The notes beneath the pieces are model-generated. The model was not told where the DNA came from. It did no database searches and saw only the letters and a program-made list of their open reading frames with translations. A stretch of 64,000 nucleotides of DNA from Rhodoferax aquaticus. Its GTDB lineage: Bacteria; Pseudomonadota; Gammaproteobacteria; Burkholderiales; Burkholderiaceae_C. Location: positions 1,302,001-1,366,000 of the forward strand of contig NZ_CP036282.1 of NCBI RefSeq assembly GCF_006974105.1, read 5' to 3'. Shown here piece after piece: positions 55,953 through 63,890 of this stretch. Position 1 is the stretch's first letter. The number at the start of each line of letters is the position of its first letter. A program made the position numbers and the translations under genes.

Positions 55953-57329
55953 ATGACAAACCCTTCCAACCCCACGTCCGTCGCTTTGGAAGCGCCATGT
56001 GCCGATCCCCAGACCGATCCCCAAGGCTTTTTGGCCTATTTGTACGGCGTGGCAGTGCAGCGGGCTTTGCCTGCGCAACATACTGCCAGCTATTTGCCCC
56101 AACCACCAGCTAAAGGGGGGCGCACGGTGGTGCTGGGCGCTGGCAAAGCGGGCGGCGCCATGGCCCATGCATTGGATGCCGCTTGGCCGCAAGACCAGCC
56201 CTTGGAGGGTTTGGTGGTTACACGCTACGAGCACACGCCGCCGCGCAGCGCAAACTTGCCGCCCTGTCGCATTGAAGTGGTGGAGGCCGCCCACCCTGTG
56301 CCCGACGCTGCAGGCTTGGCCGCCGCCCAGCGCATCTTGGAAATTGCGCGCGGCCTGACTGAAAACGATTTGGTGATTTGCCTGATCTCTGGCGGCGGCT
56401 CTTCCTTACTCACGCTGCCCGCGCAGTGGGAGGGCGGCGGCGTGTCTTTGGAAGACAAACAACGCATCAACAAGGCCCTGCTCGCCAGCGGCGCCACCAT
56501 CCAAGAGATGAACTGCGTGCGCAAGCACCTCTCAGGCATCAAGGGTGGGCGCTTGGCAGCAGCCTGCGCCCCGGCCCGGGTGGTCACACTGCTGATTAGC
56601 GATGTTCCGGGTGACGAGCCTGACGTCATTGCCAGCGGCCCCACCGTGCCTGACCCCAGCACCTGCGCCCAAGCGCTGGCCATATTGCAGCGCTACGGCA
56701 TTGCGATAGACGAGGCCTTGGCACAGCAACTCCGCAGTGGCGCCTTGGAAACTCCCAAGCCCGGCGACGCGGTGTTTGCTGGCCACGAAGTTCACATGAT
56801 GGCAACACCTGCGCAGTCGCTGCAAGCCGCCGCGCAGGCCGCGCGCGCTGCGGGCGTGCAGGCCTATGTGCTGAGCGACGAGATAGAAGGTGAGTCGCGC
56901 GAGGTGGGCAAGGTACACGCGGCTTTGGCGAGGTCAGTGGCCCGCAGCGGGCAGCCTTTTGCCAAACCGTGTGTGATCTTGAGCGGCGGCGAAACTACAG
57001 TCACCTTGCGCCCACGCGCGCCGGGTGCCGCCAAGGGGCGGGGCGGGCGCGCAGGCGAGTTCTGTATGGGGCTGGCCCAAGCGCTGCAAGGCCAGCCGGG
57101 TGTGTGGGCCTTGGCGGCGGATACGGACGGCATTGACGGCGTGGAAGACAACGCAGGCGCATTTGTCACGCCCACCACCTTGCAGCAAGCGCAAGCCAAG
57201 GGCATGAAGCTAGATGACTACCTAGACCGCAACGATGCCTATGGTTACTTCGACCCCTTGGGCGCTTTGTTTATCACCGGCCCGACCTTTACAAACGTGA
57301 ATGATTTCAGGGCCATTTTGGTGCTCTGA
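55953..57329 (+). CDS. gckA: Glycerate 2-kinase (MOFRL family)
   Basis: 458-residue kinase phosphorylating D-glycerate to 2-phosphoglycerate; homologues are sometimes labelled hydroxypyruvate reductase TtuD. Motifs: VVLGAGKAGGAMAHAL, CLISGGGSSLLTLP, RKHLSGIKGGRLA, SDVPGDEPDVIASGPTVPD, LSGGETTVT and the C-terminal MOFRL region AADTDGIDGVEDNAGA. It would complete both the aldarate route (GarR product) and glyoxylate use from purine breakdown. Divergent from the deaminase gene. Confidence 0.93.
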   Translation: MTNPSNPTSVALEAPCADPQTDPQGFLAYLYGVAVQRALPAQHTASYLPQPPAKGGRTVVLGAGKAGGAMAHALDAAWPQDQPLEGLVVTRYEHTPPRSANLPPCRIEVVEAAHPVPDAAGLAAAQRILEIARGLTENDLVICLISGGGSSLLTLPAQWEGGGVSLEDKQRINKALLASGATIQEMNCVRKHLSGIKGGRLAAACAPARVVTLLISDVPGDEPDVIASGPTVPDPSTCAQALAILQRYGIAIDEALAQQLRSGALETPKPGDAVFAGHEVHMMATPAQSLQAAAQAARAAGVQAYVLSDEIEGESREVGKVHAALARSVARSGQPFAKPCVILSGGETTVTLRPRAPGAAKGRGGRAGEFCMGLAQALQGQPGVWALAADTDGIDGVEDNAGAFVTPTTLQQAQAKGMKLDDYLDRNDAYGYFDPLGALFITGPTFTNVNDFRAILVL

Positions 57330-57390
57330 TGCGCTGAGTTTGCGCCGCATCAAGGCTGGGCCGTGCTCCGAGGCAGGGCCTGCGTGAAGT

Positions 57391-57404
57391 TTGATCTCTA
57401 TCAA
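57391..57404. promoter_or_regulatory. FNR-type box upstream of crp/fnr-family gene
   Basis: TTGAT-CTCT-ATCAA, an exact match to the FNR/ANR consensus, 35 bases before the start codon of the regulator. Suggests autoregulation or control by another FNR. Confidence 0.75.
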
Positions 57405-57439
57405 AACAAGCGCCGTGCCTGCACGGCACAGTGCGGGGC

Positions 57440-58096
57440 ATGTTGGTACGAAGCCTTACTCCGCCTGTTTTTGCAGACCTCGAGCGTTACGCCGCTGGCG
57501 CGGTTTTGCAGCGCCGTGGCGAGGCGCAGCAGCATGCCGTCTATGTGGTGTCGGGGCGGGTGGCGCTTGGCGTACTACCTACCGTGCGCGCTGCCAATAA
57601 CCCAGACGTTCCCGCAAGCTTGGAGCACCAACTTGGCACGGTGGATGGCCCTGCGTGGCTCGACGCAAGTCAAGCCCTGCTGTCTCTGCCCAGCGCCGTA
57701 GATGCGGTAGCGCTGGGGCCGGTGATGCTGCGCCGTGTGGCCTTGGCAGACTTCCACGCGACCCTCGCCAGTGATGGCCCACCTCTGCGTGGCGTGCTGG
57801 GTGACCTGGTGAATTCACACCGGCAGCAGCTTGAGATGGCAGTGAGTCGCTTGGCCAAAGACGCGGAAGCCCGCTGCGCTGAATGGCTGCTGCGCAACGC
57901 CAGTGAAACGGCACAAGGGGACTGTGCAGTGCAACTGCAACTGCGCAAGCGCGCTATTGCGGCGCAACTCGGCATTGCGCCTGAGACCTTGTCGCGCGCG
58001 CTGCGCCACCTCAGGGAGCGCCGCCTCATCAGCGGCTCTGGGCGTGTGCTGAATTTGGTGGACCCACCTGGCCTGCGCAGGCTCGCGGGGCTGTAG
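57440..58096 (+). CDS. Crp/Fnr-family transcriptional regulator
   Basis: 218 residues with an N-terminal cNMP-fold sensor (about 10-120) and a Crp-type HTH (about 140-215: KRAIAAQLGIAPETLSRALRHLRERRLI). The Glu-x2-Ser-Arg pattern in the recognition helix is that of FNR/DNR proteins. The N-terminus lacks the FNR cysteine cluster; only two cysteines are present (near residues 147 and 160). It is thus a DNR/NnrR-like or other non-FeS member. ATG at 57440 or GTG at 57431 are both possible. An FNR-type box lies just upstream. Confidence 0.88.
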   Translation: MLVRSLTPPVFADLERYAAGAVLQRRGEAQQHAVYVVSGRVALGVLPTVRAANNPDVPASLEHQLGTVDGPAWLDASQALLSLPSAVDAVALGPVMLRRVALADFHATLASDGPPLRGVLGDLVNSHRQQLEMAVSRLAKDAEARCAEWLLRNASETAQGDCAVQLQLRKRAIAAQLGIAPETLSRALRHLRERRLISGSGRVLNLVDPPGLRRLAGL

Positions 58097-58261
58097 TCCG
58101 CGCTACCCGCTGGGGCAGAGCGACCACAGGGACTAGCGACCTTTGTGGTGCATTGGCTGCACCAGCGCTCTAGGGTGAGCCTTGCTATTGACGCCACTGC
58201 CGCTTGGCCTAATGATGTGTGCACCCTTTACCCCGTATGACGCCATTGCGCCCCTTACTGA

Positions 58262-59059
58262 ATGAGCCTGAGCCCCGAACCTGCCGACCACTCTGACGAT
58301 GCCTTGCAGGCTGCCCCCGTCCCACTAGAGCCCTTGCCAGAGCTGCCGCCTGCAGACGCCAGCGCCGAAGCCACCAAAACCACGTTCCCATTTGAGGCCA
58401 TGAACCTGAAGGTGGGCGACCGCTTGCAGGCCCAGCCGCCTACCAAGTTGTCCGTCGAGCGCTGCGCCGTGCGTCTGATTGGCTATGTGCCTGATGTGAG
58501 CATGTTGGTCACCACGCCCGCCACTGCCAATGCCGTGCGCTTGCAGCTCATCGAGGGCGACCAGTTGGTCATGCGGGTGTTTTCTAGCCAAAACGCCTTT
58601 GGCTTTGCGTGCGATGTGCAGCGGGTGTGCAAGCTGCCGTACCCCTACTTGCACATCACCTTTCCCAAGGAAGTGCAGGGCACCGTGATCCGCAAGGCGC
58701 CACGCGTCAAAACCAAAATCATTGCCAAGGTCAACACCGAGAAAGAAGGCGGCCATGATTTGCCCGGTGTGATCTCCAACCTCAGCGCCAACGGTGCTTT
58801 GCTAGACGCCCGGCGCAACTTGGCAGTACCCGGTGACAGCATTCGCCTGTCGTTCAAACTCAAGCTGCACAACATTGAAGCCCATCTGTCGCTGGTGGCC
58901 ACCGTGCGTGCCGTGTTTGGTGACGAGGTGCTGAACCAAGGCGGCTCATCGCTGGCGCACTTTGGCTTGGAGTTCAACAATTTGGCCGCTAATGACCAAA
59001 TGATTCTGCAGAGCATGGTCTACCAGCAGATGATTGAGCGGCCCCAATCTTTGGTCTGA
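58262..59059 (+). CDS. YcgR-like PilZ-domain protein
   Basis: 265 residues: Pro/Ala-rich N-terminus, an N-terminal YcgR-like domain (about 45-140) and a PilZ domain (about 145-260) with c-di-GMP motifs RKAPR (RxxxR) and NLSANGA (NxSxxG). YcgR proteins brake flagella when c-di-GMP binds; this link is by family only, as no flagellar gene is nearby. It ends 15 bases before the convergent GntR gene. Confidence 0.88.
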   Translation: MSLSPEPADHSDDALQAAPVPLEPLPELPPADASAEATKTTFPFEAMNLKVGDRLQAQPPTKLSVERCAVRLIGYVPDVSMLVTTPATANAVRLQLIEGDQLVMRVFSSQNAFGFACDVQRVCKLPYPYLHITFPKEVQGTVIRKAPRVKTKIIAKVNTEKEGGHDLPGVISNLSANGALLDARRNLAVPGDSIRLSFKLKLHNIEAHLSLVATVRAVFGDEVLNQGGSSLAHFGLEFNNLAANDQMILQSMVYQQMIERPQSLV

Positions 59060-59074
59060 CTCAGACTCCGGCGT

Positions 59075-59725
59075 TCAAGCCTCGCAGCGCTGGCGTAAAA
59101 ACTGTCCGGCTACAAACAAGTCACGCTCAATGGCCCGCCGCGCCGCCGCGCCATTGCGGGTTTCTAGGGCACGCACCAAGTCCACATGCGCATCGTTGAG
59201 CACATGGCTAGCTTGCGGGTCTTCAAACAGTTGGTTGGACAGCGGCCCAACTTTGAGCCACACGGTTTCAATCAGGTCCATCAGGGTGGGGGAGCCTGCG
59301 GCTTGGTACAGCCGCACATGGAAGTCTTCATTGGCGTCTAGGTAGCCTTTGGCGTCCCCCGCCTTCAGTGCTGCTTCCATCTCGCTTAGCAGCGCCTGCA
59401 GGGCAGAGCGGTCGGCATCGCTGGCGCGCAGGGCACCGCGCTCTGCCGCTTCACCCTCCAAGAGCAAGCGGTTTTGCAGCACATCGTCAAACTCAGCCCG
59501 CGTGAGTTTGGGCACAGCTACACCCCGGTTAGGGCTGTAGCTGAGTGCGCCTTCGGCCGCCAACCGCTGCAGCGCCGCGCGTACGGGCATGACGCCAATG
59601 CCTAAGTCTGCAGCGACGTCCCGAATCTTGAGCCGCTCGCCGGGCAAAAACTTGCCCACCGTGATCCACTGGCGCAGCGTGGCGTAGGTAGTGTGCTCTT
59701 GGTTGGTGGTGGCGGGCTGGCTCAT
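59075..59725 (-). CDS. GntR-family regulator, FCD subfamily
   Basis: 216 residues with a winged HTH at about 10-75 (RLKIRDVAADLGIGVMPVRAALQRL) and FCD domain (about 85-210: DANEDFHVRLYQAAGS, NDAHVDLVRALETRN). It is the third gene of a minus-strand set with the aminotransferase and glutamine-synthetase-like genes (gaps 22 and 11 bases) and probably controls them. ATG at 59725 (MSQPATTN) is preferred over TTG at 59734. The TTGTGATCACAA palindrome upstream of the set is the likely operator. Confidence 0.88.
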   Translation of the reverse strand: MSQPATTNQEHTTYATLRQWITVGKFLPGERLKIRDVAADLGIGVMPVRAALQRLAAEGALSYSPNRGVAVPKLTRAEFDDVLQNRLLLEGEAAERGALRASDADRSALQALLSEMEAALKAGDAKGYLDANEDFHVRLYQAAGSPTLMDLIETVWLKVGPLSNQLFEDPQASHVLNDAHVDLVRALETRNGAAARRAIERDLFVAGQFLRQRCEA

Positions 59726-59747
59726 GGGGGTCAAACAGGGTAAGGCT

Positions 59748-61121
59748 TTAAGGTGCAGTTAGCTTGGCCAGCACATCGTTAAACGCGCTCAGCAGGCTGT
59801 GCACATCGGCCATGGTGGTGGCGGGGCTTGCCAGCAGCATATTGTGAAACGGCGTGATCATCACACCGCGGTTGAGCAGCGCAAGGTGAATCAGTTGCTC
59901 TAGCTCGGAGTCCAGCATGTGTTCCGCCTGCGTGCCGTTACGCGGTGGCTGCGCCGCAAACTGAAACTCGCAGCGCGCACCTACCTGCGTCACGCACCAG
60001 GGCAGGCTGTGGCGGGCAATGCTGGCGCGCAAGCCCTCTGCCATGGCGCCCGCCAGTTGCAGCATGTGGGCAAAGGCAGTGTCGGTAGCTACCTCGCCCA
60101 AGGTAGCGCGCATGGCGGCCATGGCCAGCATATTGGCGGTGAGCGTGGTGCCTATGCCCGAGTGGCCGGGCGGCGCATCGCGCTTGGCTTGCATCGCGCG
60201 CTGGGCCAGCTCTGCGCTAAAGCCGTACACCGCGCAGGGCACACCACCACCTATGGGCTTGCCGAACACCAAGGCATCGGGCTTCAGGCCGTGGGTGGCT
60301 GCATAGCCGCCGGGGCCGCTGCTCAGGGTGTGGGTCTCGTCCAAGATCAGCATGGCGCCATGTTGGCGTATGAGGGCTTGCGCGGCCTCCCAATACCCGG
60401 GCTCGGGGAGCACCATGCCAATGTTGGTCATCACCGGCTCGGCCAGCACACAGGCAATGTCGCCAGCCGCCAGCGCTGCCTCTAGCGCGGCCAGGTCGTT
60501 GAACTCCACCACCACGGTGTATTGGGTGAGGTCTTGCACCTGGCCTAGCAAGCTGTCGCGTTGCTGCGGCTTGCCGCCGACCAAGTCCACAAACACGTCA
60601 TCCACCGTGCCGTGGTAGCAGCCGTTAAACACCAGCAACTTTTTGCGCCCGGTGGCGGCGCGCACCCAGCGCAGCAAGAAGCGGTTGGCGTCGCTGGCGG
60701 TCATGGCGCTTTGCCACATGGGCAGGCCAAAACGGCGGGCTAGCTCTGCGCCTACCCAAGCCGCATCGGCCGTGGCCAGCATGGTGGTGCAGCCCTTGGC
60801 CATTTGGGTTTGCACCGCGTGCACCACCGGGGCGGGCGCGTGGCCAAACATGGCGCCGGTGTCGCCCAGGCAAAAATCCACGCGGGTGTGGCCGTCTACA
60901 TCGGTGACCAAGGCACCGTGGGCATGGGCTACGTGCAAGGCAAAGGGGGTGGACCAGTCGTTCATCCAGTGCAGCGGCACACCAAACAGCCAGTGCGGTG
61001 CAGCCTGCGCCGCCAAGGCTTGTGAGCGTGGGTTGTTGGCAACGAAGTGGGCGCGTTCGCGCTCGGCCATGCGCTGCAAGTTGGCGTCAGAAAGCCCGTT
61101 GCGGGTAGCAGTGTGTGACAT
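59748..61121 (-). CDS. Class III PLP aminotransferase (glutamate-1-semialdehyde aminomutase-like)
   Basis: 457-residue fold-type I PLP enzyme: LGDTGAMFGHAPAPV, FNGCYHGTVDD, ILDETHTLSSGPGG (PLP-binding Asp) and FGKPIGGGVPCAVYG (Schiff-base Lys). It resembles glutamate-1-semialdehyde 2,1-aminomutases but is encoded with a glutamine-synthetase-like ligase and not with haem genes, so amine or amino-acid catabolism is more likely. GGAGCACC lies 7 bases before the ATG. Confidence 0.85.
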   Translation of the reverse strand: MSHTATRNGLSDANLQRMAERERAHFVANNPRSQALAAQAAPHWLFGVPLHWMNDWSTPFALHVAHAHGALVTDVDGHTRVDFCLGDTGAMFGHAPAPVVHAVQTQMAKGCTTMLATADAAWVGAELARRFGLPMWQSAMTASDANRFLLRWVRAATGRKKLLVFNGCYHGTVDDVFVDLVGGKPQQRDSLLGQVQDLTQYTVVVEFNDLAALEAALAAGDIACVLAEPVMTNIGMVLPEPGYWEAAQALIRQHGAMLILDETHTLSSGPGGYAATHGLKPDALVFGKPIGGGVPCAVYGFSAELAQRAMQAKRDAPPGHSGIGTTLTANMLAMAAMRATLGEVATDTAFAHMLQLAGAMAEGLRASIARHSLPWCVTQVGARCEFQFAAQPPRNGTQAEHMLDSELEQLIHLALLNRGVMITPFHNMLLASPATTMADVHSLLSAFNDVLAKLTAP

Positions 61122-61132
61122 GGTGGTGCTCC

Positions 61133-62470
61133 TTAAACCAACAGCAACAAATGCTCACGCTCCCACGAGCTGATGACGCGGTTGTAGGTGGCGTATTCCA
61201 GCTCCTTAACCGCGCAAAACGCCGTGGTGAACTCAGGCCACAGCACCGAGGACAAGGCATCGCATTGGCGCATGCGCGTGATGGCGTCTTGCAGGTGGTT
61301 GGGCAGCTCGTAATCCAAGTTCCAAGCACTGCTGTCCATGGGGTCTGAGGGTTTGATTTTTTCCATCATGCCCAGGTAGCCACAGGCCAGCGTGGCCGCC
61401 ATGGCTAGGTAGGGGTTCACATCCACACCGGGCACGCGGTTTTCAACCCGTCGCGCTTGCGGTGATGACTTGGGTATGCGTATGCCGCAGGTGCGGTTGT
61501 CGTGGCCCCACTGCACATTGATGGGCGCCGACATAAAGCGCGATAGCCGCCGGTATGAGTTCACATAGGGCGCCAGCATGGGCATGACCTGGGGCACATA
61601 CTTTTGCAGCCCGCCAATGTAGTGGGCAAAGTGCGCGCTAGCCGAGCCATCGGCCAGGCTGAAGATGTTGTCGCCGGTGTGCGCATCCACAATGCTTTGG
61701 TGAATGTGCATGGCACTGCCGGGCTCGCGCTCCATGGGCTTGGCCATGAAGGTCGCAAAAATGCCGTGGCGCAGCGCCGTTTCACGCACTGTGCGCTTGA
61801 ACAAAAACACCCGGTCGGCCAAATCCATAGGGTCGCCATGCGAGAAGTTAATCTCCATCTGGCCCGCACCCGCTTCGTGAATCAGCGTCTCCACTCCCAA
61901 GCGGTGCACGCCGCAAAACTGCGACAGCTCCATAAAAAACGGGTCAAAGTCATTCACCGCGTCAATGGAGTACGACTGCCGCCCCGCCTCGGGCTTGCCT
62001 GTGCGGCCCAAGGGCGGCTGCAGTGGCTCGTGCGGGTTTTGTTGGCGGGCCACCAGGTAAAACTCCATCTCAGGCGCCACCACCGGGCGCCAGCCTTGCG
62101 CCTCGTACAAAGACACCACATGGCGCAGCACCGCGCGCGGCGACAGGTGCACCGGCGAGCCATCGAATTCTTGGCAATCGTGAATCACCACGGCCACGGG
62201 CTCCGCCGCCCAAGGCACGATGCGCACCGTGCTCACATCGGGCATACACACCATGTCGGGGTCCGTCTCGCCCACAAACGGGCCGTTGTCCGGCTGCTGG
62301 CCGTTCACGGTGTTGAGCAGCACGCTCTTGGGCAGGCGCATCTCGCCCGCTTGCAAAAACAGGTCCTTAGGCAAGATCTTGCCCCGCGCAATCCCCGTCA
62401 TATCGGGTATCACGCACTCCACCTCATGGATACGGTTGTCGCTCAAAAACTGGGTAATGCTGTCGCTCAT
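61133..62470 (-). CDS. Glutamine-synthetase-family ligase (gamma-glutamylamine synthetase-like)
   Basis: 445-residue GS-fold enzyme: APEMEFYLV (metal Glu), EAGAGQMEINFSHGD, PGSAMHIHQSI (His), CGIRIPKSSPQARRVENRVPG (phosphate/ATP Arg) and VNPYLAMAATLACGYLGM. It lacks the adenylylation-site Tyr region of GlnA and is shorter, like PuuA/GlnA3-type gamma-glutamylamine ligases. The acceptor amine is unknown. First gene of the minus-strand set with the aminotransferase and GntR genes. Confidence 0.85.
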   Translation of the reverse strand: MSDSITQFLSDNRIHEVECVIPDMTGIARGKILPKDLFLQAGEMRLPKSVLLNTVNGQQPDNGPFVGETDPDMVCMPDVSTVRIVPWAAEPVAVVIHDCQEFDGSPVHLSPRAVLRHVVSLYEAQGWRPVVAPEMEFYLVARQQNPHEPLQPPLGRTGKPEAGRQSYSIDAVNDFDPFFMELSQFCGVHRLGVETLIHEAGAGQMEINFSHGDPMDLADRVFLFKRTVRETALRHGIFATFMAKPMEREPGSAMHIHQSIVDAHTGDNIFSLADGSASAHFAHYIGGLQKYVPQVMPMLAPYVNSYRRLSRFMSAPINVQWGHDNRTCGIRIPKSSPQARRVENRVPGVDVNPYLAMAATLACGYLGMMEKIKPSDPMDSSAWNLDYELPNHLQDAITRMRQCDALSSVLWPEFTTAFCAVKELEYATYNRVISSWEREHLLLLV

Positions 62471-62504
62471 GGCTATGGCCGGTGGTTAAATTGGCCGCAA
62501 TGGT

Positions 62505-62520
62505 ATTTGTGATCACAAAT
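62505..62520. promoter_or_regulatory. ATTTGTGATCACAAAT palindrome upstream of the ligase gene
   Basis: Perfect 16-base palindrome 34 bases before the ligase start. A half-matching copy, TTTGTGATCAT, begins near 62557. Likely operator of the GntR regulator encoded at the end of the same gene set. Confidence 0.6.
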
Positions 62521-62625
62521 TAAGTCAAATGATGAATATTTGCTTCATTTTGCAAATTTGTGATCATTTTTAGCCATTCGAAAGAGCTGGGGTCAATCTC
62601 GTGCCTGCGCTTGTTTGTGGTTGGG

Positions 62626-62675
62626 TGCTATATAAGTAATAGCTGTATGCGCAATACCCATGGGCGCTAAAGGCT
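62626..62675 (+). repeat. 50-nt dispersed repeat, copy 9 (intergenic)
   Basis: Gap-free: TGCTATATAA start, AATAGCTG, TGCGCAATACCCATGGGCGC, then TAAAGGCT. It lies in the accessory gap after the ligase gene. Confidence 0.8.
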
Positions 62676-63187
62676 GAAATGGCCATTTCCTTCATTTGTG
62701 GCAAATAGGTGCTGAACACTGACTGAAGAACTGCCAAAAGTTGCCCCAGTAATTGCCAATGCCCTGCAAACTTTTTCAGTCTATTTTTAATGTACGTCGC
62801 TGATCGGTGTTCCCCGCGACGTCGGAAGGTTGTGCACTAAGTGATTGCGGCAATCATCAAGCTGGGGAGCACAGTTGCGAGTATCGGCAAATGGCTGTTG
62901 GGGCGCTAGTTAGCGTTGTACAACAGATAGAGTTAGGCTTCGCATTTGCAGCATTCTCTGAACTTGGGCTGGTCCGTCCAATTTGAATCTCACTTGGCTA
63001 GGGGCGAGCTTTTGCATCCGCGGGTCTCGGTTGATCTGCCAGAATATCGATATCCATTTAACAAAGTCGAAAGATAGATAAAGTGAGGTTGCAAGCCACT
63101 TTATGGAGGGGTTGATGACCAGAATATCGAGCATCAGCCAGTTTATGGAGTACCACTGGTGCTCTGGGTATTACGTTAGCCACCTTA

Positions 63188-63781
63188 ATGCACACACCAC
63201 AAGACATCGAGCGGTTGCTCAACCAGGGCGAAAGCCCTTCAGTTGAGTTCAGGGTCAGTACGCCATTTCCCGAGAGTCTGTCGCGTCTGATATCAGGGTT
63301 CGCAAACACGATTGGCGGCACTTTGATCGTTGGCATAAGAGAGCCAAACACAATCATCGGAACAGACATAGCGCGTTTTGAGAAGTTTGTTCAAAAGACC
63401 AAGGAGCGGCTAAACGGAAAAGTCGAGCTTTCTTATTACTCGATAGAGCTGGGAGGAAAGCTCCTTGGTGTTCTAGAGGTAAAGAAATCCAAGATCCCAA
63501 TTGCCTCCCCAGAAGGCTACTTTCGCCGAGTCGGTGATAAAGAGGTTCCGCTCGATGCAAATCAAATTGTGGAACTCATGTCTTCGGTTCCCGATCATGC
63601 CGACGCCATTGCTTCTCTCAGCAAAACGATAGCTGAACAGTCCGCTGAGTTCGGCAAGCTCAGAGAGTCGTTCGAAAAGGCCAATTCTTGGAAGCGCAAG
63701 GCCTTATATGCAGTTCTTGGTGCTGCCGCGACCGCAGTGGTAAAGCTTGTTCTTGCGGCGTTCGGGCTCGCAGGTGGCTAA
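63188..63781 (+). CDS. AlbA_2-domain protein with C-terminal membrane helix
   Basis: 197 residues. The N-terminal AlbA_2 (schlafen-like DNA-binding) domain (about 8-125) shows SPSVEFRVSTPFPESLSRLI, GFANTIGGTLIVGIRE and YFRRVGDKEVPLDANQI. A coiled region (about 135-165) and one membrane helix (about 172-195, ALYAVLGAAATAVVKLVL) follow. AlbA_2 domains bind nucleic acid; membrane anchoring is unusual, and the function is unknown. GTTAGCC lies just before the gene, and its stop codon falls inside an attC-like site, suggesting a cassette. Confidence 0.75.
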   Translation: MHTPQDIERLLNQGESPSVEFRVSTPFPESLSRLISGFANTIGGTLIVGIREPNTIIGTDIARFEKFVQKTKERLNGKVELSYYSIELGGKLLGVLEVKKSKIPIASPEGYFRRVGDKEVPLDANQIVELMSSVPDHADAIASLSKTIAEQSAEFGKLRESFEKANSWKRKALYAVLGAAATAVVKLVLAAFGLAGG

Positions 63782-63833
63782 TCCATCATTCAAACGGACT
63801 GCCTTCGGCAGTCGCTGAATTCCAACGTTCGTC
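63776..63833 (+). other. attC-like recombination site after the AlbA_2 gene
   Basis: 58 bases from GGCTAAT to GTTCGTC. The centre is a perfect GACTGCC-TTC-GGCAGTC hairpin, flanked by pairing ATTCA/TGAAT arms separated by unpaired bases. Order and size match an integron attC (R'' L'' hairpin L' R'). R'' overlaps the stop codon of the upstream gene, as is usual in cassettes. R' has two deviations from GTTRRRY. Confidence 0.55.
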
Positions 63834-63872
63834 TACACCAAATGCAGCACCGCCGGTTGCTTGGCTTAATTG

Positions 63873-63884
63873 TTGTAGCTACAA
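63873..63884. promoter_or_regulatory. TTGTAGCTACAA palindrome before brnT
   Basis: Perfect 12-base palindrome ending 6 bases before the brnT start. Likely autoregulatory site of the BrnTA complex. Confidence 0.65.
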
Positions 63885-63890
63885 TTAAGA

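Larger units (their letters stand above)
62471..63187. other. 717-base AT-richer gap without a supported gene
   Basis: Holds the TTGTGATCACAA operator, one dispersed-repeat copy, GTTAGCG (62909), GTTAGGC (62932) and GTTAGCC (63175) cores, and two pairs of short direct repeats (63030-63050 with 63111-63130; 63096-63108 with 63138-63150). A 74-codon minus-strand frame at 62910-63134 has no recognisable features. Confidence 0.6.

Noticed and set aside
62838..62938. Additional attC sites ending at GTTAGCG (62909) or GTTAGGC (62932)
   Set aside because: Core heptamers are present, but no convincing complementary R'' box or central hairpin was found.
62910..63134. 74-codon minus-strand frame
   Set aside because: No ribosome site, no known motif, overlaps the direct repeats; left as non-coding.
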